Assembly (NCBI RefSeq): GCF_910592395.1
Contig: NC_088320.1
Span: 5,704,001 to 5,768,000, forward strand
DNA length: 64,000 nt
Direction of reading: 5' to 3'
From: Lineus longissimus
Lineage: Eukaryota > Nemertea > Pilidiophora > Heteronemertea > Lineidae
The position numbers were made by a program, and so were the translations under genes. The notes under the pieces were generated by a model. The model was not told where the DNA came from, did no database searches, and saw only the letters and a program-made list of their open reading frames with translations. Positions within the stretch are counted from its first letter, which is position 1. Each line of letters begins with the position of its first letter. Below are positions 26,401-38,178 of this stretch, in pieces.

Positions 26401-29400
26401 CTGGATCGACTGCAGCCGCTACAACTGGATCGACTCTAGCGGCTACAACTGGATCAACTGCAGCCGCTACAACTGGATCAACTGCAGCCGCTACAACCGG
26501 ATCAACTGCAACTGCGGCAACTGCTACAACTGGATCAACTGTAACTGCGGCAGCTGCTACGACTGGGACCACTGCAGCTGCTGCAACTGGATCCACTGCA
26601 ACTGCGGCAACCGCTACAACTGGATCAACTCCAACTCCAACTGCAGCTGTCACGACACCCACGTCTGGAGTGGCTATTACAACTGGAGTAACTACGCCAG
26701 AAAGCAGCACTGCTGCAGACACTACTACTGCTAGTGTAACGACCTTAGGAACGACTGCAACGACAGCTGCTCCCGTGACTACGCCTGCACCTGGTAAGTC
26801 TATATTCCTGTCTGGCTATCGTGAATCATTGAATGTTCGAGCCTCTTTATTTTGAGATTCGCGAATTTTCTGAGAAAAAAAATGTTTGCAATTTTTATTT
26901 TCGTTAATCGAGGTTCTTCGCAAATTAAAATATTTGAATATCTAGAATCATTCAAATATCAAATATTCAAATCATAGATGAATATTGAATATTTTCGAAA
27001 TATTGATTGTTATTGAAAAGGTGAACATTACAAGCATACTCAATCTACTTTCAGTCCCACCATTGTCCCCTACAATCGCTGGGTTCCCCTCCGGCTCTGC
27101 AATTAACATTGGCGCGACCCTAAATTTGACATGCATGGAAGACGTCAGTGGAGGAACTCCCACCTCCTATGAGTGGTACTTGGGTTTGATCCAGTTGTCA
27201 GGCACGGGCAATATGGGCGAGATGTATGCGAAGGTAGTGACCACGTCAGATGCCGGAGCGTATAAATGCAACGCCATCAATAGCGCCGGAACGAGTTCCT
27301 CGGATCAATTGACACTGACAGTAAACAGTGAGTACCATTTCGGAATTATCTATGTCCTGAATTATCTATGTTTTGTCGACATCTACAAATCAAGCCGTGG
27401 TGTTCCGTCGAAGTTACGCCACTTTCACAGTTGTTGAGCCAATAAAAGAACTAATCGAAGGACTGTGAAAGCAGAGCACCGCTGTTGTCGAGACGAAAGT
27501 TAAAAATCCAACTGGTCCTGAATCAGTCACGCCTTTCCTATTTCAGGCCCTGCGCCGGACGTCCCAACCATCACAGGATGGCCCGTGGGTTCATCAGCAA
27601 GCATTGGAAGTGTCTTGTCTCTGGAATGCAATGACGCTGTGACAGGCGGTGTGCCCACGTTCTTCGAATGGTACCTTGGCCAAATCAAGCTGACCTCAAC
27701 CGGTGACAGAGAAAAAGTGTACACGAAGACGGTCACTGTAACCGATGGTGGATCGTACAGTTGTTTGGCTATCAATGCACAAGGATATGCTACGTCAATG
27801 ACGTATAATTTTACAGTGAACAGTAAGTCATTTGACGTTATTATGGAGTTAATACGGCATAAAATTACGTCTGCCATTGATTCTCCAGATTGCCTCTGTG
27901 GTGATCTAATACAAAGTACATAGTGTATTAACCAAAAAATTATGCACTTTACATTTTTTTCTCTGTATTGTTCGTTTATTTTAGACTATATCATAATTTC
28001 AAAGGTCGTTAACTGTTCAAGTACTATACGTGTTTCGTATCTTACATTGTTTGTAGTGTCTTAGATCACTGTCAACACTGTTAAGATCATCAATAGACTA
28101 GATATACATCATCTGCGTTCCTTCTTGCGATCAGTACTTTCTTAAAGTGGGGTAGCGGTTGTGAAAATGTCTGAAGTTGTACAAAATTTCTTTTACACGA
28201 TCCCTAACCATTCATGATAATTTATATCGTCCAATTTCAGATCCACCAAGCAACCCTATAATTTCCGGATGGCCCGCTGGTTCAGAGCTTAACGTGGGGG
28301 AGACCTTAAGCATCACTTGCAGAGCTTCAGCTTCTGGAGGAACGCCGACTTCCTTCGAAGTGTATCATGACGGAACGCTCTTATCTTCAACTGGGACCAG
28401 GGGTGAAATATACACAAAAGTCATGACTATTTCTGATGGCGGAGACTACATGTGCAAAGCTATAAACGCCGATGGAGCGGCCGAGACAAATGATACTCTT
28501 ATAGTCAAAGGTGAATATATCGGTTACACTTAGAATTGCCTTGCTCATTTTGCCGCTATTCTAAGCATTTTCTTGCTCATCTATTGCCTTCCTCATCTTG
28601 CCGCTATTTTATGTACTGCGTTGCTCATTTGGTCGCTATTCTTTGCATTGCCTTGCTCATCTTGCCATTATTCTATGCATTGCCTTGCTCATCTTACCGC
28701 TATTCTATATATGCATTGCCTTCCTCATCTTGCCGCTATTCTATTCATTTTCAGATCCACCTCACATGCCAACGATTTATGGCTGGCCCAATGGTTCTGT
28801 CATCATTGCCAGTGAGACCCTCGACCTACGATGTGACGCTGCAGTCACTGGGGGGACTCCAGTCTCTTTCCAATGGTACCTTGGCGCGACCTTGTTGAGC
28901 TCAACAGGGGCCAGTGGGGAATCTTATACGAAGGAAGCCGTGCTAGATGACGCAGGAGCGCACAAATGCGTAGCTATCAACGCTGATGGCCAGGCTGAAT
29001 CGTACACCCAGTTTCTCGCAGTACAAAGTAAGGCATTATATTATTTAATTTTGTTTTAGTCAAGTTGCCTTTGTTATTTATCCAGCTGCTATTTACAAGT
29101 CTATCCTTTGTGAGATCAATTACAAGACAGTTTCATGTCGTTCACTCCATATATCTTCGAATAAGTTAACTTTATCTTTGCGTAAAGCTTACCAGACCTT
29201 ATTGAATCAAAAAAGGCCAAATCACGCAACGACCAAGTTCCCAAAGACTTGAAAACACCTAAGGCTCGGATAATAAAACCGTCACACCAATTTGAAGGAA
29301 TAGTAGCTTTCGTCTTTATTTATCTCTGAAGAGTTACAGCCTTCAAAACAATGATATGTTTATAATTTTTCCATTTTTTCAAATTCCAGACCCGACATTC

Positions 29401-32400
29401 GACGTGGGATTCAGTCTATCAACCCCCTTCAGCAGCGACTTAAATGATCCGGCATCTTCCGCTTTCCTCTCGTTGGCGAGCGATATGGCAGCCTTGGTAC
29501 GTGAACATAATAACAATAACAATATGCTTGTTTATATATTTCAAAAGCCTGATCAAGGCTCTACCCATCCAAAGTGGTCCTTTAAAAGTGTTAGTATCCT
29601 AGAGGTTTTTGACGTATCATTTTTAAAACGATGGTGCTCCGCTTTATGCATGAACAAAGTGTCAGTGATCAGTAGTAGCTCCCCCTTCACTGTAAGACAA
29701 GAAGATATGTCCTGGTCGTATCAACCTTAATTTTTTTTCTCCAGTTGAATAGCTCCCTGAGCGGTGGTGATACTCCTGTCAAAGAAATCAACATCAAAGG
29801 TTTTAGGTAAGACTGCTACTCCCTAGGTGTGTAAACCGCAGAATGTTCGTGGGCGTTTATTTTCGTGTATTTCGCAAATAACCGAGATTGACGAAAATAA
29901 AAATCGCAAAAAAGTGTTTCTTTATTGGAAAAACTGAAAGAAATCTCGTAATCCGCCAAGATAAAAATGGATATAGCTGTTAAATATCAATATGCAGGGG
30001 GTCGTTTCGATCTGGTGACAATTTTTGGTCGGGCAGTTTTCTGAAAATTCAACTCTTAGAATGAGCATGTATTTTGCACATCGTCATCGGATTTCACCCC
30101 AAAGTGGTCCATTCAAATAGTCTTTCATCCTGGATAAAAATCTTGTCGATGTCACGTGTCCGATCATCAGCTTATTAGATCTCCGTAATCTCTTCTTTTC
30201 AGCTCTGGAAGTACTGTCGTGGCCTCCGAAATCATCTTGGATGCAGAGGCCTCAGTCGGAAGTAACAGCTCTAGCAGTAGCTCCGGTGGCAGTGCGATTC
30301 CAGATGCCGGTGCAGTTACTGGTTCAATGACGTCCTTTTTCTCAAACAATACAGCGGCCGCTGCTGCCTTTGGGCTCGACACCTCTAGCCTTGCCGTTGT
30401 GGAGACCGTTGCGTGTAAGTTTCGAATAAGGGACGGCGTAACAACTGGTTTTGTGTTTTTCACATGACTAAAATGATTACATTCTCCTGTCGCATCGAAA
30501 GTATCTCACGTCTGAAGAATCTCTGCCGCATAATCCTTGCCAAAACACCAGATTCAGAGCGGTGGACGTGCGTTTCCTCTCTCGGGCTGCTTGCCAGAAA
30601 AGCATAGGAGAACTGGGTTTAAATCTAGAATCACTTGTTGGAAACTTGCGCCAAACAAGGATAGAATTACCGTTGTGCATATCATGATAATGATACAAAA
30701 CAATACTGCCACGGAGCCCCAAAGACATTCACTTTACGTAGCCTTGCCGAAGTGGAGGACAGTTCCTTATGTTCTTACTTCTTTCAGATCCGCCCGGAAT
30801 TCCAACAATCTCAGGCTGGCCAAATAGTTCAGCGCTCACTGTTGGAGAGACAATGAATCTGACCTGTGTTGCCGAGCCCACTGGTGGAGTGCCCACCTCA
30901 TTCACCTGGTTCCTTGACGGTGGCAATCTGACGACAACAACAGGTAGTTTGGGAGAGATCTACACAGTACTATCAGTCAATGTATCAGATGCTGGGGACT
31001 ACAAGTGCATGGCCATCAATCATGTCGGATTCGGTGAAACCCTTGCAAAGACTCTTACAGTGAGGTGTAAGTAATGACACATGTTTTACAGATTTGAATC
31101 AATACTTCTACCTGTCGTATTCAGCTTCCAAAACGGTTACTAATTTATCTACATCTCCTAGAGAAAGCACCAAACTCAATCGATCAAAATCAAAAACAGT
31201 ATATACTAGTTCTTAAAAGTGCTTAAGCTACTCTGCAAGTGGGAATTCTAGAGCGCTGATTCTACTTGTACTTGCAAGTCACACAACCATCCGCCTGACA
31301 GAAACCTCAAGGAGAAGAGTCAGCGACAGATCTGAGTCACTTTGGTCTCGCTTCGTTATTAGGTATGGTGTTTTCCTCATGACCTGTATAAACCTGAAGA
31401 CGACTGACATTAATCATTCCGAATTTGTTTTTTCAGATCCTCCTGGAACACCAACAATTACTGGCTGGCCAGCAGGTTCCGAACTCAATGTGGACGATAC
31501 TTTAACTTTGACTTGCAACTCTGCGTCATACGGAGGGGTGGCTCTGTCCTATGAATGGTATCTTGGCGGGTCAGCGATTCCGTCAGCAGGATCAGAAGGA
31601 GAAACCTACGTGCAGATTGTCAGTCTGTCTGACGTTGGAGAGTACAAATGCGCAGCTTTGAACGATGGAGGACAATCTGCTTCAACCCCACTCAATCTTA
31701 CAGTCAATGGTTAGTCTTAACTCGACGTTTATAAAAAAAACATTGTTAACCCAAAACACCTGATGTGGAAGCATATACAAAAGGCCACTGCTCTGTCGCT
31801 TTGCTGTCGACATACATGATCGTGTTTGCAGTTGAGAACAAAAATAAGCAAGACCTTGACTATTTCGATAGCTTTTTCACTCCATTGGTTTTGGAGTTGC
31901 ATTACCCCATGTCAACGAATTTGTAACCAGATCAACATTCATTTTCATATTATCGGACAATTTTATATTACAGAGAATCTTTACTGGGATCGGGTGATTT
32001 CTCTCTTTCAGTGACTTCTATCGAATTTTTCTGAGTGGGTTAGACATTCGTATTCCAAACTATCCGTTCCGTTTCAGATCCACCAAGGACACCTATTACT
32101 AGTGGCTGGCCTTTCAGCTCCTCACTCACAGTTGGCGCCGCGCTAAGTCTGACCTGTTCGGCTCAATCCAATGGAGGGACTCCCACCTCCTTCGAATGGT
32201 ACCTTGACTCAACTTTGCTAAATTCCACGGGAAGCCTTGGTGAGACATACCAGACGACAGTGAGTGTGTCCGATGCCGGGGCTTACAAATGTAAAGCAAT
32301 CAACGCTGGCGGACAGGCAGAATCATCTATACTGAACCTCCAAGTCTTAAGTAAGTTAATGTGACGCAGCTAAGTCTCCGCTGCAGTGGCGAAAGCGGAA

Positions 32401-35400
32401 AACTACATGTACTCGGTTTTCACAGGCGTTGCATTAATTTTGATGCTAGTCATCTGCTTTAGGTGAACTGCTTTAGTCAAGTTAGACCGACCCTTTACAT
32501 GGTGAGGGTGAGTCAATAAAATTCGAATTGTAATCCAAAAGTTGATACATCCAGGAAGATTATTTGGTTAGAATTAAAATTTCATCGATTTTCATTTCTT
32601 ACTAATTTGCTATTCGTCTGCTTTCAGATCCTCCTCATACGCCCACCATCACAGGCTGGCCATCCGGTTCTAACGTTCTTCGCGGGGATACCTTCAGCTT
32701 AATCTGTAACTCGGCAAGCACCGGCGGAGTCCCCACTTCCTTCTCATGGTTCCTGGGCACGACGAATCTCCCCTCGGACGGAGCACAGGGGGAGAATTAC
32801 ACGAAGGTTGCGGCGCTGACCGATATTGGAGTTTACTGTTGTAAGGCAATAAACGGTGATGGAGAAGCGGCTTCAGCTGCCACACAGAACCTCACAGTAA
32901 CACCACGTAAGAACGCATTTACTATTTTCATAATACAGTGCAGGTGGAATCGTTTCATTTGTGGTGGGTAAAGCCCTAAAATGAGCTAGATTGACTTGGC
33001 CTATAAGGGTGGCCTCCTAAAACCTTAACCAGACAATCCCTTTCCTCAAACAAACTAAAGATTATATCAGACTTTCTGACCGAACTGAGACATTTGCATG
33101 TGGTTTTTGGTTGCAAATAATTAAAACATGATTAAGGTGACATTAATGAACCCAATTTTGGATTAAAAAAATTATCGAATTGAAGAGTTTAAAATTACAA
33201 GTTGTGTAACGCCTCCACCAGTTTGGAGGAACAATTCATTAAGCAAGTTGTTAATTCCGCACTATGTAACGCCGACGTGCTCTTTATCTTTCAGACCCAC
33301 CAAACACGCCTACCATCTCTGGCTGGCCTAGTGGTTCCTCGCTCGAAGAAGGCCAGGCCCTAAGCTTAACCTGCGTCGCAGCATCAAGTGGCGGAGCCGT
33401 TACGTCCTATGAATGGTACCTTGGCTCCACGAAGCTCAACTCAATGCAAACCTACAATATATTAGTCATGTTTGCGGATGCTGGGGTCTACAAATGTAGA
33501 GCAATCAATGAAGATGGTTACGCTGACTCAGCTACTTCTACCCTTGCCGTTACCGAACTGTATGGTAAGAAAATTAGATTCCCCTCCCTTACAGCCTCTG
33601 TGTTAGCTGAGAGCTAAACTTCAGGGTAATATATTACCAGAGTCTTTCGATACAGACCTGTTATCGGGCCTATAGAACTGTTGCAGCCCCAGCCACGGTG
33701 CGACCATTCGCCATCAGTCCCTAGACTTAGCAATCAGCCAACATTTCTCGTTGAGGAATCCCATATCAGGGCTGACGGGTGGCTTTTCCCGAACTCCGAG
33801 CCCAAACAGCACATAGCCAATGAAGGGACATTCAAGCCATTTTTGATGTGGGGTATTAGGTAAAAAAATTATACATACCGTAACCGGAATCGGAACCCCC
33901 TACTTTGAGCTTCTCCCTCTTGACCAACATCAGAATAAACTTATGACTAATCCTAATGGAATGGCAAGTTCTGTCTGAAATCATGTTGGTTGCATCGAAA
34001 GAAACAAACCGGTTTTGATTGCGGCCAGTTCGGGCTCTCTCATCTCCTGGTCAATGTTGCATACCATGTAGCCAACAGTCGAAAAAAAAATTTACTCATG
34101 AACTGACGGAGTCCAAACCATTTCAAGTTATGTTCCCGAACATACCTTTTGATCGCCTTTACCAATGAAAGCCCATATATTGTATCCGTGTCACATGGCA
34201 TATTATTCACTTCCATGTAATAGGTAAAGTCATGAGCATTTCACAAATTGAGAGATCGATTCCAATACATGAAAATTTACCTCCATATTATGTGATATGT
34301 TGAGCTACGCTGTATATAATAATCCCTAATTGAAATCGTTGTCTTGATTTCAGAGCCTACGTTCGGCATCACGTTTTCTTTAAACCAGAATTTCACCAGC
34401 GACCTTCAGAATTCCTCCTCCGCTGCATACATCCAACTAGAGAGTGACATGATAGGCATTGTATGTATACAGTAACTTTCTCATTCTCCGAATCGAAGCA
34501 GACATAATATTTCGTTAAGATATTGCTTTTTACGTTTAACGTTTAACGTAATTGTAAAATTCTTATTCATAACATTCTTATTCATTTCTTCCAGCTTTCT
34601 TCATCGCTGAGCTCTTCAGCCATCGCTGATAAGATAAAGGAAATACTTATAACTGGATTTAGGTAAATTTGAAAAAATTTGGCTGAAATTCCCTTGGATC
34701 ATCTCATTGACAGTATCACTTGATTAGTTGATGTTTACGATATAAAGTACATTTCCCTCGACCAATTCTCTTGATGCAGTGACCTCTGATCGTTTCAAAC
34801 GCAGAGACTCACTTGATTATAATTTGATATTGAAAAGAAAGGTGTAATTAAAAAACGCCTATAAAATAATGTATCCTCATTAAAAGTTCCTGTGATAAAA
34901 TTTGATTTTTAGTTGAATTTTATTTCAATTTCATAATATTGTTATAGCAGCTAATGACGTCACACTTTTCGGTTACAGCTCAGGGAGCATCGTCGTTGAC
35001 TCTCAAGTCGTCCTATTCGCAAACAGCACAGTTAATGGGACCAGCAGCGTTTCTTCATCATCCATCAGCAATATCATGGTGACCTACTTAACCAATAACA
35101 GCGATGTTGCAGCTTCCTTTAATTTAGATGTGGTATCCATTTCAGTGGAGGAGATCACTACTGCAGGTACGTTGCGAGTGATATTATCGTTATCGTTATA
35201 TCATCATTTCGCTTTATAATTATCAAAATCACTTTACCGCAAACCCGAATTATTCATATTTTTGAGGCAAGGATCAATAAAAACCCAACTTCAAAGAAAT
35301 CCGACCAGTAGTTCGCCCTCCAGAGCTCTAAACGATGCGGACTTAACATTAAATGAATGGATATGGACATGTATAGTCAGTGCAATGTAATCACGTTTAT

Positions 35401-36430
35401 CATTTTCGTTTCAGCCGCAACCACAACGACCACAACTACTAAAAGTCCTGCCCTTCCAGTTCCAGGTAAGAATATGTGGGGGTTACGTCAAAATATAGTT
35501 AGCCAGTCTTGTCTCCGTTAAAGCGATGTGAAAGCGGCCCTGTATTGATGAGGAAAAATGGATAGAATCATAGTTATGTATAAAGTGTTATGAAACAAAT
35601 ACTGTGGACTTTTCTGCGCCAGTCTAAAAACTGATTTTGACTATTAACTCATCGTGCATTCGTCCCTCTTGCAGGCAAGTGCAACAGTGGCGTGGGAGGA
35701 TTCACAGCGCAAATCACGTGCAACGCTGAAGGTTCCGCATGTGTGGTAAGTTTAAATTTCTGACAAATTAGAATAGAGCCATCTAGTGGCTATGCGTATA
35801 TATACATATATATGTAAATGAATCCACGCTTCCAGTTGGTTGAAGTGTGAATCGTCTAGTTATTATTTTTTTATGATACTGGCATAACTTTCCAACGAAG
35901 TCTATATATAGGCCTACATTGATCGCGCCGGGTGGCTGCATTTGCTCATCCGTGTAGCTACTTAATGTATACATGTTATATCATATAATACATAGGGCTG
36001 GCGGACTAAGAAAACATCTACCTGTGGTGCTCAATGAGTGAATTACAGGTTAATTATATTCAACCTCCTTTTGCCGGCGACTGGAATACTTAACCCGTGG
36101 CATGGGCCCTTTGTAAAATCAGTCAGGACTGGATTACATACTGAAGAAATTTATAAAATTGTCACGTCAATTATATCATAACACCTTGCCATTCATCTTT
36201 TTCAGTCTTATAAAAAGAACGGACTCAACAATGGCTTCGAGTGCGGGTCAAACGGCTTTTGTGACATGACGTCAGAGGACAAGAGGTGTTGCTGTACAAC
36301 ATGCAATTCCAACCTGTGCAACAATGATGTCGTTTGTAACCACGAATGTAACAAAAGTGGCGCCGCCAGCCTTGTTGCAAGCTTCACGATGCTCGCCATG
36401 ATGCTTACAATAATTTTCAAGATATTGTAA
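23424..36430 (+). CDS. GPI-anchored mucin-Ig-SEA-Ly6 cell-surface protein (21 exons)
   Basis: Exons: 23424-23448, 24786-24821, 25099-26793, 27055-27327, 27547-27822, 28241-28510, 28755-29027, 29390-29496, 29745-29806, 30203-30414, 30788-31066, 31437-31709, 32078-32350, 32628-32906, 33295-33564, 34354-34460, 34595-34662, 34979-35166, 35415-35465, 35675-35745, 36206-36430. Every junction is GT-AG and the phases agree through 1770 codons. Order: signal peptide (MRISWIFGVSCLLVFNGIIV), Ala/Thr/Gly/Ser mucin repeats to about 585, Ig1-4 (586-949), SEA1 (950-1076), Ig5-9 (1077-1534), SEA2 (1535-1655), Thr-rich linker, Ly6-like knot (about 1673-1740), and a hydrophobic C-terminus typical of GPI signals. 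The array would be densely O-glycosylated. SEA domains of mucins often self-cleave. An epithelial or mucosal barrier, adhesion or recognition role is inferred. Exons 1-2 rest on splice signals and phase only. Confidence 0.85.
23588..23837 (+). pseudogene. C-terminal fragment of a non-LTR retrotransposon ORF2 in intron 1
   Basis: The plus-strand frame contains FKAVLGTGPDFF followed by GYRSFSVCAPRLWNELP. This RSFSVxAPRLWN-LP signature is typical of the end of ORF2 of non-LTR retroelements. The fragment sits inside intron 1 of the mucin/Ig gene and ends soon after the motif. It lacks catalytic domains. Confidence 0.7.
25099..26793 (+). repeat. Coding mucin repeat exon, 24-bp and 33-bp units
   Basis: A single 1695-bp exon. 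From about 25170 to 26630 it consists of two interleaved in-frame units: 8 aa (AAATTGST, 24 bp) and 11 aa (ATAATATTGST, 33 bp), with Val for Ala variants. There are more than 50 TTGST units. Thr and Ser make up roughly half the residues, as in O-glycosylated mucin domains. Third-position differences (ggatcaact/ggatcgact, acaact/acaacc) are shared by blocks, which shows expansion by unequal exchange. Flanking Thr-rich parts (25099-25170 and 26630-26793) are not repetitive. Confidence 0.95.
27055..29027 (+). other. Immunoglobulin domains Ig1-Ig4, one exon each
   Basis: Exons 27055-27327, 27547-27822, 28241-28510 and 28755-29027 each encode about 91 residues and are phase 1-1. The shared pattern is PTI-x-GWP-x-GS, L-x-C, GG-[TV]-P-x-[SF]-[FY]-x-WY, then D-[AG]-G-x-[YH]-x-C-x-AIN. 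These are I-set/V-like folds. Ig3 reads TSFEVYHDG, so it lacks the core Trp present in the others. Confidence 0.9.
28537..28750 (+). repeat. Intronic minisatellite, about 33-bp unit
   Basis: About six imperfect copies of a unit with the core cttgctcatcttgccgct plus attctatgcattgc fill the intron between Ig3 and Ig4. The last copy runs into the polypyrimidine tract and ends only a few bases before the acceptor AG of the Ig4 exon at 28755. Confidence 0.85.
29390..30414 (+). other. SEA domain 1 (three exons)
   Basis: Exons 29390-29496, 29745-29806 and 30203-30414 with internal intron phases 0 and 2. The protein reads FDVGFSLSTPFSSDLND..., then INIKGFSSGSTVVASEIILD. The F-x-x-G-S-x-V-V element matches the autoproteolysis site of mucin SEA domains (G|S-V-V-V in MUC1). 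A Ser/Gly-rich loop follows. Confidence 0.8.
30788..33564 (+). other. Immunoglobulin domains Ig5-Ig9, one exon each
   Basis: Exons 30788-31066, 31437-31709, 32078-32350, 32628-32906 and 33295-33564 encode five further Ig modules of 90-93 residues. All are phase 1-1 and share the same PTI-x-GWP / GG-x-P-x-S-[FY]-x-W / AIN consensus as Ig1-4. Ig9 is shortened around the strand between SMQ and TYN. Their close similarity suggests recent expansion by exon duplication. Confidence 0.9.
34354..35166 (+). other. SEA domain 2 (three exons)
   Basis: Exons 34354-34460, 34595-34662 and 34979-35166 have the same lengths and intron phases (1-0-2-1) as the SEA1 cassette. The protein reads FGITFSLNQNFTSDLQN, then ITGFSSGSIVVDSQVVLF. 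The GSIVV core is a textbook SEA cleavage motif. N-glycosylation sequons (NST, NGT, NNS) are frequent. Confidence 0.85.
35415..36430 (+). other. Thr linker, Ly6-like Cys knot and GPI-anchor signal
   Basis: Exon 35415-35465 encodes a short Thr/Pro linker (TTTTTTTKSPALPVP). Exons 35675-35745 and 36206-36430 encode a Cys-rich module starting GKCNSG and ending RCCCTTCNSNLCNN, the CC-x(n)-CN signature of Ly6/uPAR three-finger proteins. A further two-Cys tail, then a C-terminal hydrophobic stretch (LVASFTMLAMMLTIIF) with no cytoplasmic residues beyond KIL, fits a GPI-attachment signal. Confidence 0.75.
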
Positions 36431-38127
36431 AACTCTTTTCCGAACTTATCATGAAATTTCGTCCAATTTTCGTTGATGATAGTGCTGCCATCTGAATGTA
36501 TTAAGCAGACAACTTCTTTATCTCGTCCGTCATGAACGGATAAAGAAGGAAATTTGTCTTTTTCGCTGATCATTGGGTCACTGTTGGTCATTTGGACTCC
36601 TGCGCAGCCGCGTAACTGCACTATCGTTACGTGACTGCCAATACAGGCCACCATCTCTACTGAGGACACCCTCGGGATAGAAAAGTGCTGTCCTTAGTTG
36701 AGGTGTCCTTAGTAAGAGAGGTAAAATTGATTGGAAACAACCAATTAGAGACCAGTAGTGTTCTTGATAGTAGAGAGGTGTCCTTTGTAGAGAGGTGTCC
36801 GCTAAGGGAGGTTTCACTACATACATGTAGACTAGTATTGTTTTTATTGCCAAAATCGAATTTATAAATATTTGAATCTAGGGGTGAAAGAGTGTACTGT
36901 GTATATTTTACAAGTATATAGGTGGGGACAGTTTGTGCAAATGATTATAAAAACTGTAAATGGGTAATAATTGTAAATATAAGTTAGGATAATTATTTAG
37001 ATTATTGTAGTACATGTATGGGAAAGGTATTATCTAACATTTTGATCTTGTGTGTTGTTTTGATGTCATCTTGGTGTGTGGAATTAAATACACCCCGAAG
37101 AAATCCGCAGGGCTAATGTCTGCTGCTATGGCCCTGCACGCAAATTCTACAGGCCCTGCTCACCAAGTCTGCAGGGCTGTCAAAGCGAACATTAAGCACT
37201 AATTTCCGCGGGATGCCTTTAAGCGATTATCTCAAAATTACTTGATGTGCCTTCTTAATGAACCTAGCAGAATTTTTCCGGAATTCTTGTTTTTCACATA
37301 TACTTTTCTCAAAATGTAGACTAAGTGATGGCCTCATTATCTCGAGTAGGTTGCGGTTTTATTTGTGTCTAATCGGAGAAGCGAATGGTGGTGTCGCCTC
37401 CTAGGTAATATTTGAGATGAACCCTTGAGTAATGTGTCCTACTCCGTCCATGCCATATGTAGTAGTACTGTAAACTATCGTCTGTGATATTTTCGAAAAA
37501 ATATAAGTATTATGACCTCTGATGACCAACATGTAAGGGCATTTTTGGGAAAAAAGCAGAGAATATTATTTCGTGATGGTACCATCGCATATATTTTGTA
37601 TCATATCATTAGTAAAAAGAATGTTGACAAGCTAAAACTGTGTTTGGAAATTCTTAAAGTAATTTTATTAGGGCCCATGTATATACTTTTATGCCAACAA
37701 AACACGAACAAATAAAGCAAAGAATGGTACTAAATATTAGATTTTCTCTTTTTCACTTCTCAGAATTTGATAAAGAGGGTAACAGTATATATATACATAT
37801 GTCCACAAAATGAAATAAAAACGTGGAAAAGATTATCAATCATTAGAAGATTGATTGCATCAGAGTCTTTCAAATTAGACTCTGGTCTAGGCCAGCATCT
37901 CACAATTATCTGGAAGACATTCACAGCCTTGTTTCTCCCACAGCAGTCATCTGGGCCTGCTGTCTTGGACTGACCTAACATCTCACTGTAGTGCTCACCA
38001 TTACATGCACACCACGGCCTGCTGCCTTAGGCTGAGCTATCATCTCACCATGCTTGTGAAGACAGGTACAACGTACTTGGCTGTCTCTTCTACACCGCAG
38101 GCACAAGGGCCTAACGAAAAAGATCAC
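36431..38127 (+). other. 3' UTR and downstream region of the mucin/Ig gene
   Basis: No coding exon recognised. AATAAA words at 37710-37715 and 37814-37819 are candidate poly(A) signals that would give a 3' UTR of about 1.3 kb. From about 37940 a roughly 70-bp segment is imperfectly duplicated (gcctgctgtcttggactgac / gcctgctgccttaggctgag) just before the retroelement end. Confidence 0.4.
37710..37715 (+). terminator. Candidate poly(A) signal of the mucin/Ig gene
   Basis: Canonical AATAAA on the sense strand, the first canonical one I noticed after the stop codon at 36428-36430. A second copy lies at 37814-37819. No transcript evidence. Confidence 0.35.
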
Positions 38128-38178
38128 TGCGCAGTGCTGAATGTTAAAGGGGCAGTGGCCCAATATGTGCCCGCCACA
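38128..38178 (-). repeat. Truncated 3' LTR of the gypsy relic
   Basis: The copy starts TGTGGCGGGCACATATTGGG on the minus strand directly after the polypurine tract, but LTR similarity stops after CACTGCGCAG. The remaining three quarters of the LTR are absent or replaced by unrelated sequence. Confidence 0.65.

Noticed and set aside
25070-26722. 550-codon antisense open frame (VDPVVAAAV repeats)
   Set aside because: It is the mirror of the in-frame mucin repeat: the 24/33-bp units have no stop in that antisense frame. The sense frame is flanked by proper splice sites in phase and joins the Ig exons.
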